This document shows, one piece after another, positions 1 through 11,038 of a stretch of 64,000 nt of DNA. This DNA is from Pascua guehoae (Eukaryota; Basidiomycota; Tremellomycetes; Trichosporonales; Trichosporonaceae), in NCBI GenBank assembly GCA_001600415.1, contig BCJX01000002.1, positions 1,797,814 to 1,861,813 of the forward strand, in the 5' to 3' direction. The notes beneath the pieces are model-generated. The model had not been told where the DNA came from and made no database searches. It saw nothing but the letters and a program-made list of their open reading frames with translations. Position numbers and translations under genes: made by a program. Positions within the stretch are counted from its first letter, which is position 1. Every line of letters begins with the position of its first letter.

Positions 1-1980
1 GGATGCCCGTCGGAGACGAGCACCGCCATAGATATAGCAACACACATGGACAGAAACTCACCCCAACGGTCGACGACGCGCCCACACTGCTCGCCCGCGC
101 CGTGACGCTGCCCGTGGCGGTCCCCGCGGTGCCGGCGGGGGACGGCATGGGCCCAAAGCCGCTCTCGCTGGGCGCGCGGATCTGGGACTGGGCATGGAAC
201 ACGCGTGGGCGCGTGACGACGCCGCCGCCGACGGCGGGGAACGACTCCCATGCGACGGCGATGCTGCCCGCCGCCGACGGCGCGGCCGAGTGCGAGGGTG
301 ATGTCCGGCTGGGTGTCCGGCTGGGAGTACGCATGTGGCCGCGGGTGCGGTTGCGGTCGGCATAACTTGGCCCGCCCATTCCTGTGCGCGTGTGGGCCGT
401 GCGGGCTGTGCCGGTCGCGCTGTGGCTGCGCTCGACATGGGGCAGGGAGGGGGAGGGATGGGTGAGGCCGAGGTCGAGGTCGAGCGAGTCGTCGTCGTCG
501 GACACGTTGCCGTCGTCCTCGTCGTCCTCTTCGTCGCCGCTCGATCCGCCGTCCGCGACGTCCATCAGGCTGCCAAGACCGCGGCCCGCGCCGCCGCGCC
601 GGGACTTTTCCCACAGCCTCCCGAAGGCCTCGTAGCCCGAGTGCGTCGGGAGACCCTCGGGGCGGAGGCCGTACGTCGGGTCGTAGTTTTCAATATCTGG
701 AAAGACCGTGTACGACGTGGGCGACTCGGAGAGGCCGGCGCCGGGCGAGGCCCGCTCCCGGTCGCGCTCCCGGTCGCGGTCACGCTCGCGCGACCCCGGG
801 ATGCGGTGCACGCCTCTTCTCCGTGGCGTGCTGTGGCTCGTGCTCGCGCCGGCGTTGGACGCCGACGACATGGACGCCGACAGCGGCCGGGTAAACGGCT
901 CGTGGGGCGAGGCTGCGAGCTCGCCAAACTCGTCGCGCTCCTCGCGCTCGCTGTCGTCGTAGTTTGGCGTCGGCGGCGGGGGCGCCGGCTGGTCGCCGTC
1001 GCGGTACGCGCCTGCTCCAGGCTCGACCGTGGCGGCGCCCGAAAACCAGCGCTGCGACAAGCGGTGGATGATGCCGGGCAGGTCTTCGCGGAACATTTCT
1101 CGCAGCTGGCCCTCAATCTCCTGCTGGAGGTAGCCGCGGATCACGTCGACCGAGTCAAACGTGCTGCTCACGTCGACGTTTTGCAACGGGTCGTTTTTGA
1201 ATACGAGCGTAATCCCCTTGCTGGCCGAGACGACCAGGATCAGGATCGCACGCAGGTGCAGCTTGGACAGCCGCAGTGTCATGGGCACGAGCAAGGGTTG
1301 GTTGGCCAGCAGCGGCGTCGAGATCGGCAGTGTAGACGACCCAGAGAGGTTGGGGTTGTGCGATAGTGGATTCGCCTGCACACGGCACCGCACCTCGATC
1401 CACGCGTCGCCTTGGTAGCCCAGCCGCAGGATGCCCCGGAAGCGGTCCACCGAGAGGTCTCCGATTTCCAGCAGTGTGAGCGTCGGTGGCTACCGTCAGC
1501 ATGTAGTCATTAGTGGGCAGAGCAGGCCGAGAACCAGTGATCGTCTCGATTGAAGGGGAGCGTGGTCATCTCTTTGGCAAGCGGAGCGTAGGTGTCGCCT
1601 GGCTTCCTGGGGTCTCGGCCGACCACATCTCTGCAACGGTCTTCTCCTCTTGCTTCGCACTGCCACTCGCTTCGCACGACGTCCATCACTGCTTGCGCCA
1701 CCCCTCACTTCAGCCACTCCCGCCACCCTTCACCGCACCACCCATCAGACGTGACCACCACGCCCACCACCGCCCGAACCCGCGCCACCTACACCGCACC
1801 TCCACCCCCACCCGTGCCCGAACCCACCTGCGTGCCCATATTCAAGTCGACGACCTCGATGCGGCCCTGGATCACCGGCGGCTTGTTGCCCTTGTTGAGC
1901 GCCGTCTCGAGCATGACCTTGGCGTCGTCGTAGAACGCGGGCGAAAACGCCGTCGACCACGAGGGGAACACGAACGACAT
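1..1980 (-). CDS. MDM34: MDM34, ERMES complex subunit (3' end beyond window)
   Basis: Outer-membrane SMP-domain subunit of the ER-mitochondria encounter structure, which tethers the two membranes and moves phospholipids. Exon 1 (1980-1828) begins MSFVFPSWSTAF and ends at NMGTQ. A 338-nt intron (1827-1490) follows, then exon 2 (1489-62). Exon 2 contains LEIGDLSVDRFRGILRLGY, a RVQANPL segment and EIEGQLREMFREDLPGIIH, all hallmarks of MDM34. After the SMP domain comes an acidic/serine-rich linker (about 510-480) and a low-complexity Pro/Ser/Thr tail, usual for this family. A GTGAGT donor at 61-56 shows a further intron, so the C-terminus lies outside the window; 527 codons are visible. The start was chosen because it gives the family N-terminus. 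The family assignment is firm; exact splice ends are inferred. Confidence 0.9.
1490..1827 (-). other. Intron 1 of MDM34
   Basis: Donor CAG|GTGGGT at 1827, acceptor GTAG at 1491-1490, phase 0. Joining the flanks restores the family sequence around NMGTQ-PPTLTLLEIGD. At 338 nt it is long for this window. Confidence 0.8.
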
Positions 1981-2849
1981 GGCGGGGTGTTGGAGGTGCG
2001 GCGTGGGGGGCTAGGAGGGGGGGGGAGGGGGGTGAAGGAGTGTAGTGTTGTGGGTGGGCCAAGTTTGTTGAGCCTGGTATTTTTGGGTGTGACAAGTAGG
2101 TTTGTGGTATGTCCTTGTCGTCTGCGATCGCAGTTATTCTCGCGCGTATGCCTCAGATATCGTGTATGTCGGCGGGGAGCGGACGGTGGATAGGTGGTGG
2201 GCGGGGGTGGTGGACGCGGTGGGCTGTGGGAGTGGTCGCGCGACCAGCTGACCAGACCGGCCCGAAGAATGTCGCGAGTCGAAAGTTGCAGGCTGCAGGT
2301 TGCAGGGGTCGAGCTGCGTGTTGTTGGTGTACAACAGGGTATTCTTAGCGCATGTCGGGGTGGTGGTACAGTGTGCGCTGGCGACAACGAGAGCGACACG
2401 AGCAAGAGAGGAGGCGATGAGAAACGGCGAGTAGTATGAGCGAGTAAGACGAGTGTACTGCGGGTCGACGTTTGCCTGGACGCTAGTAGGCTAACGCATA
2501 ACGCAAGTGGCAGCCAGCCGGCAATGGTGCGCGTCCGTCGGGTCTGTCGGCTGGACTGGGCGGCAAAACATGCATTCGCTCGCTGCAAATCCGCTGTGCC
2601 GCTCAGAACCCGCTGAGGAATGTAGATTTACACCGTGGCCGATATTTGATCCCGCTCCCGACGACCCAACGCCATGGTAACGCCACCCGGAACCCACTTT
2701 GATCAACAGCCTGCAGCCTGTTCAGCCACCACCTGCACCACAGGCACGGGGGCTTGCAACCAGTTGAACATGTGACCTCTGTGTCCATGTCGATGACTTT
2801 CTGGACGCGTTAGAGTGTGGTTCGATTGATCCATCGTCACGTTAAACAT
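1981..2849. promoter_or_regulatory. Upstream region of MDM34
   Basis: About 870 bp. The first 150 bp are G-rich on the plus strand, that is C/T-rich on the MDM34 sense strand, with a run of G around 2010-2032. This is typical of a fungal 5' leader. No supported gene was found; the open frames here are shadows. Confidence 0.5.
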
Positions 2850-3173
2850 CTAGCGCGTCTCGCGGTCCCACATCTTGTTTGTCACCCTCACCCTCTTGGG
2901 CCCTGGGCAAAGTGGTACCCAGACCCTAGAGTAGTATATCGCACAGTGCAGGTGCATTACATCTTTCGCGATCGACGACTGCTCTACGGCTGCCTTCTTT
3001 CTCGACAACTGCGCCGCCCAGCGGCGGCCATACTCAGCTACCACCCTCCCTTTGTTGGCACTCTTTCTCTCATTGGCTTCTCGCTCCCACATCTTCTCGA
3101 CGTCGACTCCGCTCGCCTTGACCATGTCCCCACCATATTCAGCGGCCTTCGTGCCGGCTAGCACGGGGCGGGT
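2850..3173 (-). other. In-frame open extension after the stop of the cysteine-cluster gene
   Basis: The TGA at 3176-3174 is followed in the same frame by 107 open codons before the next stop at 2850. The encoded stretch is charged and helix-like in its first two thirds (for example EKMWEREANERKSANKGR). It has no ATG at its beginning; the first in-frame ATG is near 3123. It could be a decayed or alternative C-terminus, a readthrough extension or chance. No homologue is recognised. Confidence 0.3.
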
Positions 3174-4384
3174 TCACTCGTGGGGGTCTTGACCCGCGTC
3201 GGCCTCGGTGCCGGATGGGTTGGCCCGGCGCTGCAGGTCAGTCACATTGGCGTCCAGGTAGCTCACCGCCTCTTCGAGCTTTTGAATTTTGAGGTTTCGG
3301 TCGTTTAGGGCGATTTCGAGCTGTTTAATCTTGCTAGACGACTCTTGGATGAGCGTCTTCATCTGATTCTGGCACTTGGCCACGGTAGACTTGAGCACAG
3401 CGATAGTAATGTCCCGCGACGCCACTTCATTTTCAGTGTTCTGGACAGTGCTTTGGTACGCCACGTCGTCAGCGTCGAGCCAGGTGACCATCGCCTTCTC
3501 GTGCTCGAGATCCGCCTCGAGCGCCTTTATGTGGCTGTGTCGGTCCTTGAGGTCCGACTTGAGCATTTCGATCTCCCTGTCCCGGCTTTCGAGGTCCACC
3601 TTCAGCGAGTCGATTTTGCTCTCGCTGGCCTCAAAAGCCTCTTGAAACACTACGAGTGTGGTGGTGTGGGCGTCAACTTCGGCACTGAGTTTCGTAATTT
3701 CGTTCTCGGCCGTCTTGAGAGCCGCCTCTAGCTTCTCTTTCTCATCAGCCGCAGCCAGCGAGGCCGAGGGTGATAGCGCAAGCGAACGTGTGCCGGTGGG
3801 GAGGGCTGTGTCATCCTCTTCGTCGTCGCGCTTCCGCTTCACCCCCGTCTTGGGTTCGTTGGCATCTTCGACCCGTTCGGCCTTGACGCCAGTACCAGCC
3901 GAACGCGTGCCTGCATAATCAGTTGTCTATCACCGGTTCAGTTGGCCCTGTGCGCACTTACCATTGGGAGTGTCGGGCTTGCCAGGCTTGCCGGGCTTGC
4001 TGACCTTGAGGAAGACGCCAGCCTCAGCGTCCCACTTCCACTCGAGCACCCCGCGATAGGTGGCGAGGGAGCAGCTGCCCTGCCCGTTTCCTTGGAAACA
4101 GTTCTTGCACTTGGTTGTGCGGAAGTGTTGGGGGCTGCTCCCCGGTTTCACCGCGCGAGCAAGGCATGGCCTTCCTTGGCTGGAGCATGCCGCACAGGAG
4201 ATGATGGACATGCTATTATGTTAATGACAGTCGGATTTATTGGTTTAATTACTCACTCGTACACGGGATCCCCGTTTAGGGTCCCCTCTGCGAGCTTGAA
4301 GCCAAACTTGTCCATCGAATGCGAGCCTTCCTCTTCTTTCACAGGCTTGGCTGGGTCGGAGGAAGAGCGTGAAGAGGCGGACAT
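3174..4384 (-). CDS. Cysteine-cluster (Zn2Cys6-like) protein with long coiled coil
   Basis: Three exons (4384-4257, 4212-3962, 3910-3174) give 371 residues; both junctions keep phase, with short introns of 44 and 51 nt. Residues 49-90 hold C-x2-C-x6-C, an 18-residue linker, then C-x2-C-x8-C. This resembles the fungal Zn2Cys6 binuclear cluster but has a longer middle loop than usual. It is followed by GVLEWKWDAEAG. After a lysine/arginine/acidic stretch (KRKRDDEEDD, around 149) residues about 180-355 form heptad-rich coiled coil (repeats such as LKSDLKDRHSHIKALEADLE). A zinc-binding nuclear protein that dimerises through the coil is inferred. It could be a lineage-specific transcription factor or a non-DNA-binding relative. 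No named orthologue is recognised. Confidence 0.7.
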
Positions 4385-5158
4385 GGCGGGCTGATCGAGG
4401 GAAGGGGGACTTTTGCCAGTGGCGAGCTACAACGGCAACAGTGACAGACGAGAGGGAGGGGAGAGTGGTGAGACTAATGTAAGTGGGGTAAGGTAGATGG
4501 GTAGGTGGACGGGTAGAAGGGATGATGGGTGGATGAAAAGGATGGGTGAATGGAAAGAAGGAAGAGTGAACAGATGAATGTGAGAACGGACATGATTATA
4601 AGGACAGGCAAAGATGCGAAGGAAGGGTGGCCACGAGGGAAGGAAAGGAAGGAAAAGGAGAGGGAAGGAAGGCAGAAAGGAAGGAAGGCAGAAAGGAAGG
4701 AAGGCAGAAAGGAAGGAAGGAAGGAAGGAAGGAAGACAGAAAGAAAAGAAGGAAGGGCAGAGGGAGGAACGGAAAGAAGGCAGGAAAGAAGAAATCAACG
4801 GGTGAAAGAGGGAAAGTGGTATACACGCAGGAGCGTGTCCCGCCTCAGTGTGGCGACCCCGAGCACCCAGTGTCCTATACCATGCTCCATTTCATGCAGC
4901 ATACGACAAGATACGACCCTGATTTCTGGTGCGTCAATGGCCTGTCGTCTCGAGATGTAGCCTGCGGCATCCCATTAATAGAAGCCATGGAGGGCGAGTG
5001 AATCACCTAGTACGTTACGATGATACCTTGTGTGCAACGAGTGGCAGGAACCGGTTGTCAGGGCACAAGCAGCCATCAGTATCCGGTTGCGACGCCACAG
5101 TGTGAGCATGTAAGGGAAACAATGCGCTTCATCCCAAACAAACACTCTCCAACTCGCT
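4385..5158. promoter_or_regulatory. Upstream region of the cysteine-cluster gene
   Basis: Lies between the start of the gene to the left (minus) and the 3' end of PEX10. About 4640-4800 is a purine microsatellite and the rest is unremarkable. The lysine/arginine/glutamate-rich open frames here are translations of the repeat. Confidence 0.5.
4640..4800. repeat. AAGG/AGAAAGG purine microsatellite
   Basis: Degenerate repeats of GGAAGGAAGGCAGAAA. The plus strand is almost purely purine over 160 bp, a candidate for triplex or H-DNA formation. Confidence 0.85.
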
Positions 5159-6503
5159 CTACAGGTTGTATGCCGCGACCAGCCGCTCCATCCGCAACGA
5201 CTGTCGACAGAGGGGACATTCCATCTTGTCCAGGCCGCCGAGACATCCCCAGCAGAAGATGTGGCCACACTCTGTGACGGCCGTGGTGCCGCCAGACCCC
5301 TCTCCGGTGCCGTGTGGTTCGAGGCACAGCGTGCACTGGCGCTCTGGCAGCTCTCGTGCTTCCGGGGTGAGGTAAGTGTTGGGTGCATCGTAGTCGGTGG
5401 TTGCCGTGACGACGACCGAGTCCTCGGGCGCAGGGACGGGGGTGGGGCCAGGCTCTGCCCGGGTGTCCTTTTGCAGGACCGTGGTGTGGGAGAGCGTCCC
5501 CGACGAGGTCGAGGCCGAGGGTCGGGGGAAGAGGCGGTAGAGGAGTGGGAGTGCCATGAGGAAGCCGAGGGGCTCATAGGTAGGTGCGCGGTGTTCAGGT
5601 GGACGCGGTGCAAGGTCAGAGATCTGTGGGGTTAGAACGAGTCCGTCAACGATTAACCCACGTATCCGACGCCCGTGAGTCGGCGCGCAACCTCGTAGAA
5701 GCGCCCTCCAAAGAGGAACCACACGAGGTGGATCTCAGGCAAGCTCTGGCCGAGGGGAGACTCGAGGAAGCGGACAAGCCCAGACTTGAATCTCGCCCAG
5801 CGCGAATGCGACGCGTCGCCTTGGTGTCCGCGGAGGTAGTTGAGTGCTGATGGCGAGGTCACTGCTGTTGGGAGAAGGAGGAGGAGGATGGTGAGGAGTC
5901 GGCGCTGCGAGTCAGGACTGCCTCGTTTTGAGTTGGCACACATGCATACCTTTCGCGATGGAGGTCGTTGACGCGAGAGAACGTTGGGGAGGACGTCGGT
6001 GTACTCCTCTCCGAGCGTTTGGCGTCCACGGCCAAACGTCAGCAACAGGTAGGCCGCACGGACAGCGAGGTCGATAAAGGTCTGTCGGTGCGCCAACCAT
6101 CGTGTCCCTAGCAAGTCAGCAACTGGTTAGGACTGCAAGTAGACTTTGTTCCCAAGATTAGGTGCACGCCAACACGACTCATCGGAGTTGAGCGACAGTT
6201 GGAAGGAATGCGGGCAACTCCGCCAGGGATGGAGCTCAATCTCACCTGCAATGGATCGCAACAACTCAGAGACTAGTTCGGTCAAGCGCGATACTTGGGC
6301 AGTATCTCTCTGATGTGACCTCACTGCACGTTAGCTACGGGCTTCTCGATCTGTAGCTCACAGATCTGGGCCTGGTTGGCGGGGTCGGGGGAGAGGCGGT
6401 CCCATGGGTCGGGTGGTTCGAGGTCTTGTGGAGGAACGGCGCTGAGCAAGCCTTCGGCAGCCGCCACATGTTGTGTGTGGGCGACAGAGTTCCTGCTATC
6501 CAT
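5159..6503 (-). CDS. PEX10: PEX10, peroxisomal RING E3 ubiquitin ligase
   Basis: Peroxin 10 is part of the PEX2-PEX10-PEX12 membrane ligase that ubiquitinates PEX5 for recycling. Five exons (6503-6362, 6323-6246, 6107-5950, 5904-5662, 5623-5159) give 361 residues; all junctions are in phase. Introns are 38, 138, 45 and 38 nt. The N-terminal membrane domain carries ANQAQILRSHQRD, QTLGEEYTDV and GRFYEVARRLTGVGY, all PEX10 signatures. The C-terminal RING (CTLC...CGHIFCWGC...CPLC) occupies about residues 292-345 and the protein ends AYNL. The start MDSRNS was taken because an upstream in-frame ATG (near 6620) would add an unconserved leader. It shares a 449-bp divergent promoter with the deacetylase. 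Confidence 0.93.
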
Positions 6504-6952
6504 GGCGAGTTGGTCGACGCCCAAGGTAGAGATGGTTTGGTGTGGTGTGGAAATGAGCGGTAGAGAGTTGGATGTTGCTGGGAGCTGAATGATCAAAGAG
6601 GTACGGCAGTTGTAGTTGTGCGGCATTGCGCTCGGGCAAGAAATAGCCGGGGTCCCATCGGCGCTCGGCGCTCGGCGTGTCCACACTTAATCGACGCGGA
6701 CGAGTTGTCACGCCCACGTGGGATTTGATTCCGCACTTTTGAGGTCTGTTGGGTGGCGAACGGCACAGAGTGTAGTGTGTTAACTGCTGTTCGAGTTGTT
6801 TCTCGTTTACTCTGCGTCCTCTTTTTCAATCCATCCATCCATCCACCCATCCGCACGCTCGACACAGAGCGCCATCCGCTCAAAAGAGGCCCAACGAGGC
6901 CCACACGCGCCACCTCCGACAATCACCTCCGGCATCGGACACGGCGTACACC
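6504..6952. promoter_or_regulatory. Divergent promoter PEX10 / HOS2-type deacetylase
   Basis: 449 bp between divergent starts. It contains a short CCAT tandem (about 6829-6850) and a pyrimidine-rich stretch just upstream of the deacetylase start. No specific binding site is claimed. Confidence 0.6.
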
Positions 6953-8486
6953 ATGACAACCATGCTTGACTACCCCACGTTTTCGGAGAGCCCGTTCTTC
7001 TTCGACAGGAGGAACCTCCATGTTCCCCAGGCCGAGACTGCACACGTCCAGGTGAGCTATTGGGATATCATACGCCTTCAGCTGACATTCAGTCACATTC
7101 TGCCCCGCGCGTCGCGTACTACCACCCAAAGGATGTGGGAAACTACCACTATGGCGTGAGTTGTCCCTGTCTTCTTCCTCAACTCACCCGCAGGAACGAC
7201 ATCCCATGCGCCCCCACCGCCTCGAGTTGACAAACAACCTGGTGCTCGGATACGGACTGCACGAGAAGATGTCCATGTATAACCCACGGCGCGCGACAGA
7301 GGAGGAGCTGTGCGAGTTTCACGACGAAGACTACATCAACTTTTTGAAACGCGTCACCCCTCGCAATGCTCAGCAGCTCACAAAGGATTATACGCTGTAC
7401 AACATTGGAGACGACTGCCCGATCTTTCACGACATGTTCAACTTTTGCCAGCAGTACGCTGGCGGATCGCTGGCGGCGGCGCGCAAGCTGAGCCAAGGCG
7501 GGACGGACATTGCCATCAACTGGAGCGGAGGGCTGCACCACGCCAAAAAGGGCGAGGCAAGCGGGTTCTGCTACGTCAACGACATTGTGCTCGGCATTCT
7601 CGAGCTGTTGAGATTCCACCCACGGGTGCTGTACATCGACATTGACATCCACCACGGCGACGGTGTGCAGGAGGCATTCTACCTGTCGAATCGCGTGCTC
7701 ACCGTCTCGTTTCACAAGTACGCTGCCGACTTTTTCCCCGGGACTGGCAACCTGAGCGAAATTGGAGCCAACCTTGGAAAGCACTTTGCCATTAACGTGC
7801 CCCTCCTTGACGGCATTGACGACGAGAGCTACATTTCGCTCTTCAAGAGTGTCATGGAGCCAACCATTACAACGTTCCGCCCCAGTGCGATCGTTCTGCA
7901 GTGCGGCGCCGACTCGCTGGGCTGCGACCGCCTCGGCACGTTCAACCTGTCGATTGCGGCGCACGGCGAGTGTGTCCGATTCATCAAGACGTTTGGTCTC
8001 CCTCTCCTCGCGCTCGGTGGCGGTGGCTACCGCCAGAGCTCTGTCGCGCGCTGCTGGGCATACGAGACGGGTGTCCTCGCAGGCGCCGAGCTGCCCAACG
8101 AGCTGCCCCCAAACAACTATTACGAGTTTTTCGGGCCAGACTACTCGCTCCACCCGCCCCTCTCGGGCCGCATCCAGAACGCCAACACGCGCCAGTCGCT
8201 CGAGCGCATCCGCGTGTCCATCCGCGAAAAGCTGCGGTACCTCAACGGCGCGCCGAGCGTGCAGATGCAGGAGATTCCGCCAGATCTGCAGGGCTTTCTC
8301 GAGTCCGAGGAGCGAAAACGCGAGGAGCGCGAGGAAGACGCCAACAATGGTACGGCGGGCGAAGAACGCAGCGATGGGCCGCTCAAGCGCAACGAGTTTT
8401 TCGACCTCGAGGTCGGCGGCGACGGGTTTGGCGCGAGCGGCGCGGCTGAAAACGGGTCGCGCGGGAAACGGACAATGCGGTTTTAG
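6953..8486 (+). CDS. HOS2: Class I histone deacetylase, HOS2/HDAC3 type
   Basis: Zinc-dependent deacetylase, in yeast the catalytic subunit of the Set3 complex. Exons 6953-7051, 7093-7155 and 7194-8486 give 484 residues; introns are 41 and 38 nt. Joining exon 2 ([16 protein letters not shown]) to exon 3 ([13 protein letters not shown]) restores the conserved N-terminus. The catalytic dyad is H169-H170 in [10 protein letters not shown]. Metal ligands lie in [11 protein letters not shown] (D205, H207), with the second Asp in [13 protein letters not shown] and the glycine loop LGGGGY. Sequence around [18 protein letters not shown] and [12 protein letters not shown] is closer to HDAC3/HOS2 than to RPD3. 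The last ~90 residues are an acidic, charged tail. The antisense strand is open over the same stretch, a codon-bias artefact. Confidence 0.93.
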
Positions 8487-8822
8487 CGTGCGGCCACAGT
8501 GCCGACGAGACGAGTGACGCGAGTGAGTGGGCGAAGCAACTCGCTCGCCGCTGCACTCTTCTGCTGGCCGCCGTTTGCCGACGCACGCACTCGCCCTGCT
8601 GCCCGCATGACGTGCCAGCCTGTAGCCCAGGGAACAGTGACATACCCCCGCCTCCACTCGATCCCCCCGCATCCGCATACCCATGTTGTACTCTACCGTA
8701 GCCCTATTTCATGCATAATGTACACCGAAAAGAGAGTTTACTGCTTACTTCTGTGGCCGTCGGTCGCTGCGTGTGTGCGCTCTACAACCCACATTCTCGC
8801 TTGCTCGCCGCAACCCATCCGC
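8487..8822. other. Convergent intergenic region HOS2 / GET5-like
   Basis: 336 bp between two 3' ends. No gene, repeat or RNA structure was recognised. Confidence 0.6.
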
Positions 8823-10066
8823 TTAGACGCCACCGCCCATACCTGACGTCAGCCCAGCCATAGACACAGCCACAGGTCGTTCCGCCTCTTTCCAGTGCCA
8901 AGAAGTCAAGAAGTACTCACCCGCCACACCGACGACATCGCGAATCTTTGCGGCCTCATTTGCCGAGAGGCGGCCCTTCATGGCGACGAGGAACGTGTCA
9001 AAGACAAAGTCTGCGTCCTTGCTGGTTGCAAACTCTTCCTCGCAGAGGGCGTGGATCTTTTGCCAAAACTCGGGGCTCGCAGCCACGTCGTGGAAGGCGC
9101 GCGACGACACGGGGCTGGCCGTCTCGCTCACATCGTACATGCTCACGTCGGACGAGCACGCGCCGTCGTCGGTCGTGACGGTCAGCAGGGGCGGCTGCGA
9201 CGTGACGCTCGACATGGACACGTTGGAGAGGGTGCGCCCGTGCCCGTTTCCGTGGGAAGGGGGCTGGCGTGTGGATGCGGCCGCACCGAGGCCCGCGGAA
9301 GCAGCTGCGCCTGCGGCTGCACCGCCTGCAGCTGCGGCGGGAAGAGTGGCCGACGGCGCTGGCGCAGGGGCAGGCTCGGGAGCCTTGACGGGCGACGTGC
9401 TCCGCTTCACCATGAGGTGGACGACGGACCCGTCCTCGAGCCCATACTCCTTCAGGAGCTTGGTGTCCGCCAGCGCCTTGCCCTTGAGCAGGAGGCGCTG
9501 TGCGTCCGCGGGCGGCGCGGCGGATGCGGCCGTAGAGACTGCCTCTTTGAGGTCGGCGACGCTGTCCGACAGGCGCGCAGAGACAGTCACCGTCAGCGAC
9601 GGCTTGAGGCACTTGATCGTGAGCTTGACCGCGGCATCTGGGCGTTAGCACTGGCGTGGGGGAACAGGTATCTGTCATCGTCGTCGTGCTCGAGGTTGAC
9701 GAGGATTAGAGTGTGGTGCGAAACACGACCAGTCCGAGCATGACCCAACATCCAACCCCCACCCCTCCGTCGCGACCCAAGCTTCCCCCAACACTGTACT
9801 CTCCCAATTGTCTCCCCCCCCCCCCCCACCACACAGCCCTGCAACTCACCCTTGACGCCGCCATCCTCGTCAATCTCCGGGGGCGGCGCGACCGGCACGC
9901 CCACGGGGGGCACCTTGCGCGGCCGCTCGGCTGGCGGCGGCGCATAGTCGGCCGCATAGTTTACAGGACGCCCCGCGAGCGTCGAGACGTAGCGCGTCGC
10001 AAACGCCTTTTCCTCGGCGAGGCGTTCGCCAGCGAGCGGCGTGTCGGCGGCACCGGCGGCACTCAT
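8823..10066 (-). CDS. GET5: GET5/MDY2-like ubiquitin-domain protein
   Basis: Exons 10066-9850, 9637-8921 and 8842-8823 encode 317 residues; joining is in phase (VKG-DAAVKLTIKCLKPSL). Residues about 73-145 form a ubiquitin-like fold (QRLLLKGKALADTKLLKEYG, GSVVHLMVK) whose LLLKGK-L-D pattern matches the Get5/Ubl4a type. An Ala/Pro-rich linker follows, then a helical C-terminal segment (SPEFWQKIHALCEEEF...FLVAMKGRLS). Get5 links Get4 to Sgt2 for delivery of tail-anchored proteins to the ER. Family membership is likely; orthology is less sure because Get5's dimerisation domain is only weakly visible. The last intron is inferred: without it the frame stays open with an extra 26 residues. Confidence 0.6.
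9638..9849 (-). other. Intron 1 of GET5-like gene, with a 14-nt C run
   Basis: Donor GTGAGT at 9849, acceptor CTAACGCCCAG at 9638. The plus strand has 14 C at about 9814-9827, so the transcript would carry a G run near the donor. Confidence 0.75.
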
Positions 10067-11038
10067 GGTGAGAACAAGTGGCTAGTGGCGAGTAGTGGGC
10101 TTGGGGGAGAGGCGCGACAAGGGTGGGGGAAGCAGTGAGCGGGAGGCGAGGGGGGTGAGGCACGACGGTGAGAAGTAGCAAGAGGTTAAGAGATGGGCTT
10201 GGCGAAGAGGCGGTGTTGGTATCTCGGAGTGGTGGCTCGTTTGGGATCTGTCGCTTGTATCCGTTTATCCGTTTGGTGGTGACGACGTGACGTCCAAGTC
10301 GGAGCACAATGCACGCGGCACGTAACATGCGGTGCGACTCGTTTGGTTCCGCTTGTCCTGATTGCCACGTGGGTGACTCACGTGACTCTTTTGAAGCGCC
10401 AACTGCTCCAGAGGCACATGAAAGGCGGTGGGGTAGAGCTGTGGCGGCATCGACTACAGGTGCGCAGTGTCGACTACCACTAGTACCACTGCTGATGAAT
10501 GGGCAGGTCAGCATACTGACGAGTACGGAAGGTTGTAGCAACAACTGTGCGTCTGCGTGGGTGCTCCTGCGTCGAGCGGGTACTCGAAGCACAGCTGTGG
10601 CAGGCACTCGTGGGCACTCGTATCTCGCAACGACGTGTCGTCGCCAAGCTGTGGCGGCCTGGTGGACAATGACCGGCAAAGGTGCCTACGACAGTACGAC
10701 GCAGGGGGTCAACGAGGGTTCTCCTGCGTCTGTCACTGATCTCGGGCACCATGTAGGCGCTTGGCATATCTGTGGGCTCTACACTTTGCCTCTGTCACCT
10801 CGCCCCTATACGCTTGGCCTGATGCTCTGGGCAACTGTATAGTGGGCCACGACGCACCTGCATCTAGTCAATCTACATCAGCCACGCCACCGACTCGGGC
10901 CATAAGACTGGAGCCCGGTGCAAACCCACCTCTGTCGCCCAGGTACCTAGGAATCCACCACTAATTTTTCATCCTTCTTGTCCTCTCCTCTCCAGGTTAT
11001 CACGAGGTTTTCGCCACGATCGCACCGCAACTGCCACG
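10067..11038. promoter_or_regulatory. Divergent promoter GET5-like / short-chain dehydrogenase
   Basis: 972 bp, longer than the other divergent promoters here. The 60 bp before the dehydrogenase start are pyrimidine-rich. The rest has no convincing gene. Confidence 0.5.

Noticed and set aside
335..1366. 343-codon plus-strand open frame over MDM34
   Set aside because: Arg/Val-rich shadow of the MDM34 exon; no domains.
4427..5001. Lys/Arg/Glu-rich and Phe/Leu/Pro/Ser-rich proteins
   Set aside because: Translations of the AAGG microsatellite in all frames.
7179..8684. 501-codon open frame antisense to the deacetylase
   Set aside because: No family resemblance; it mirrors GC-biased third positions of a clearly real gene.
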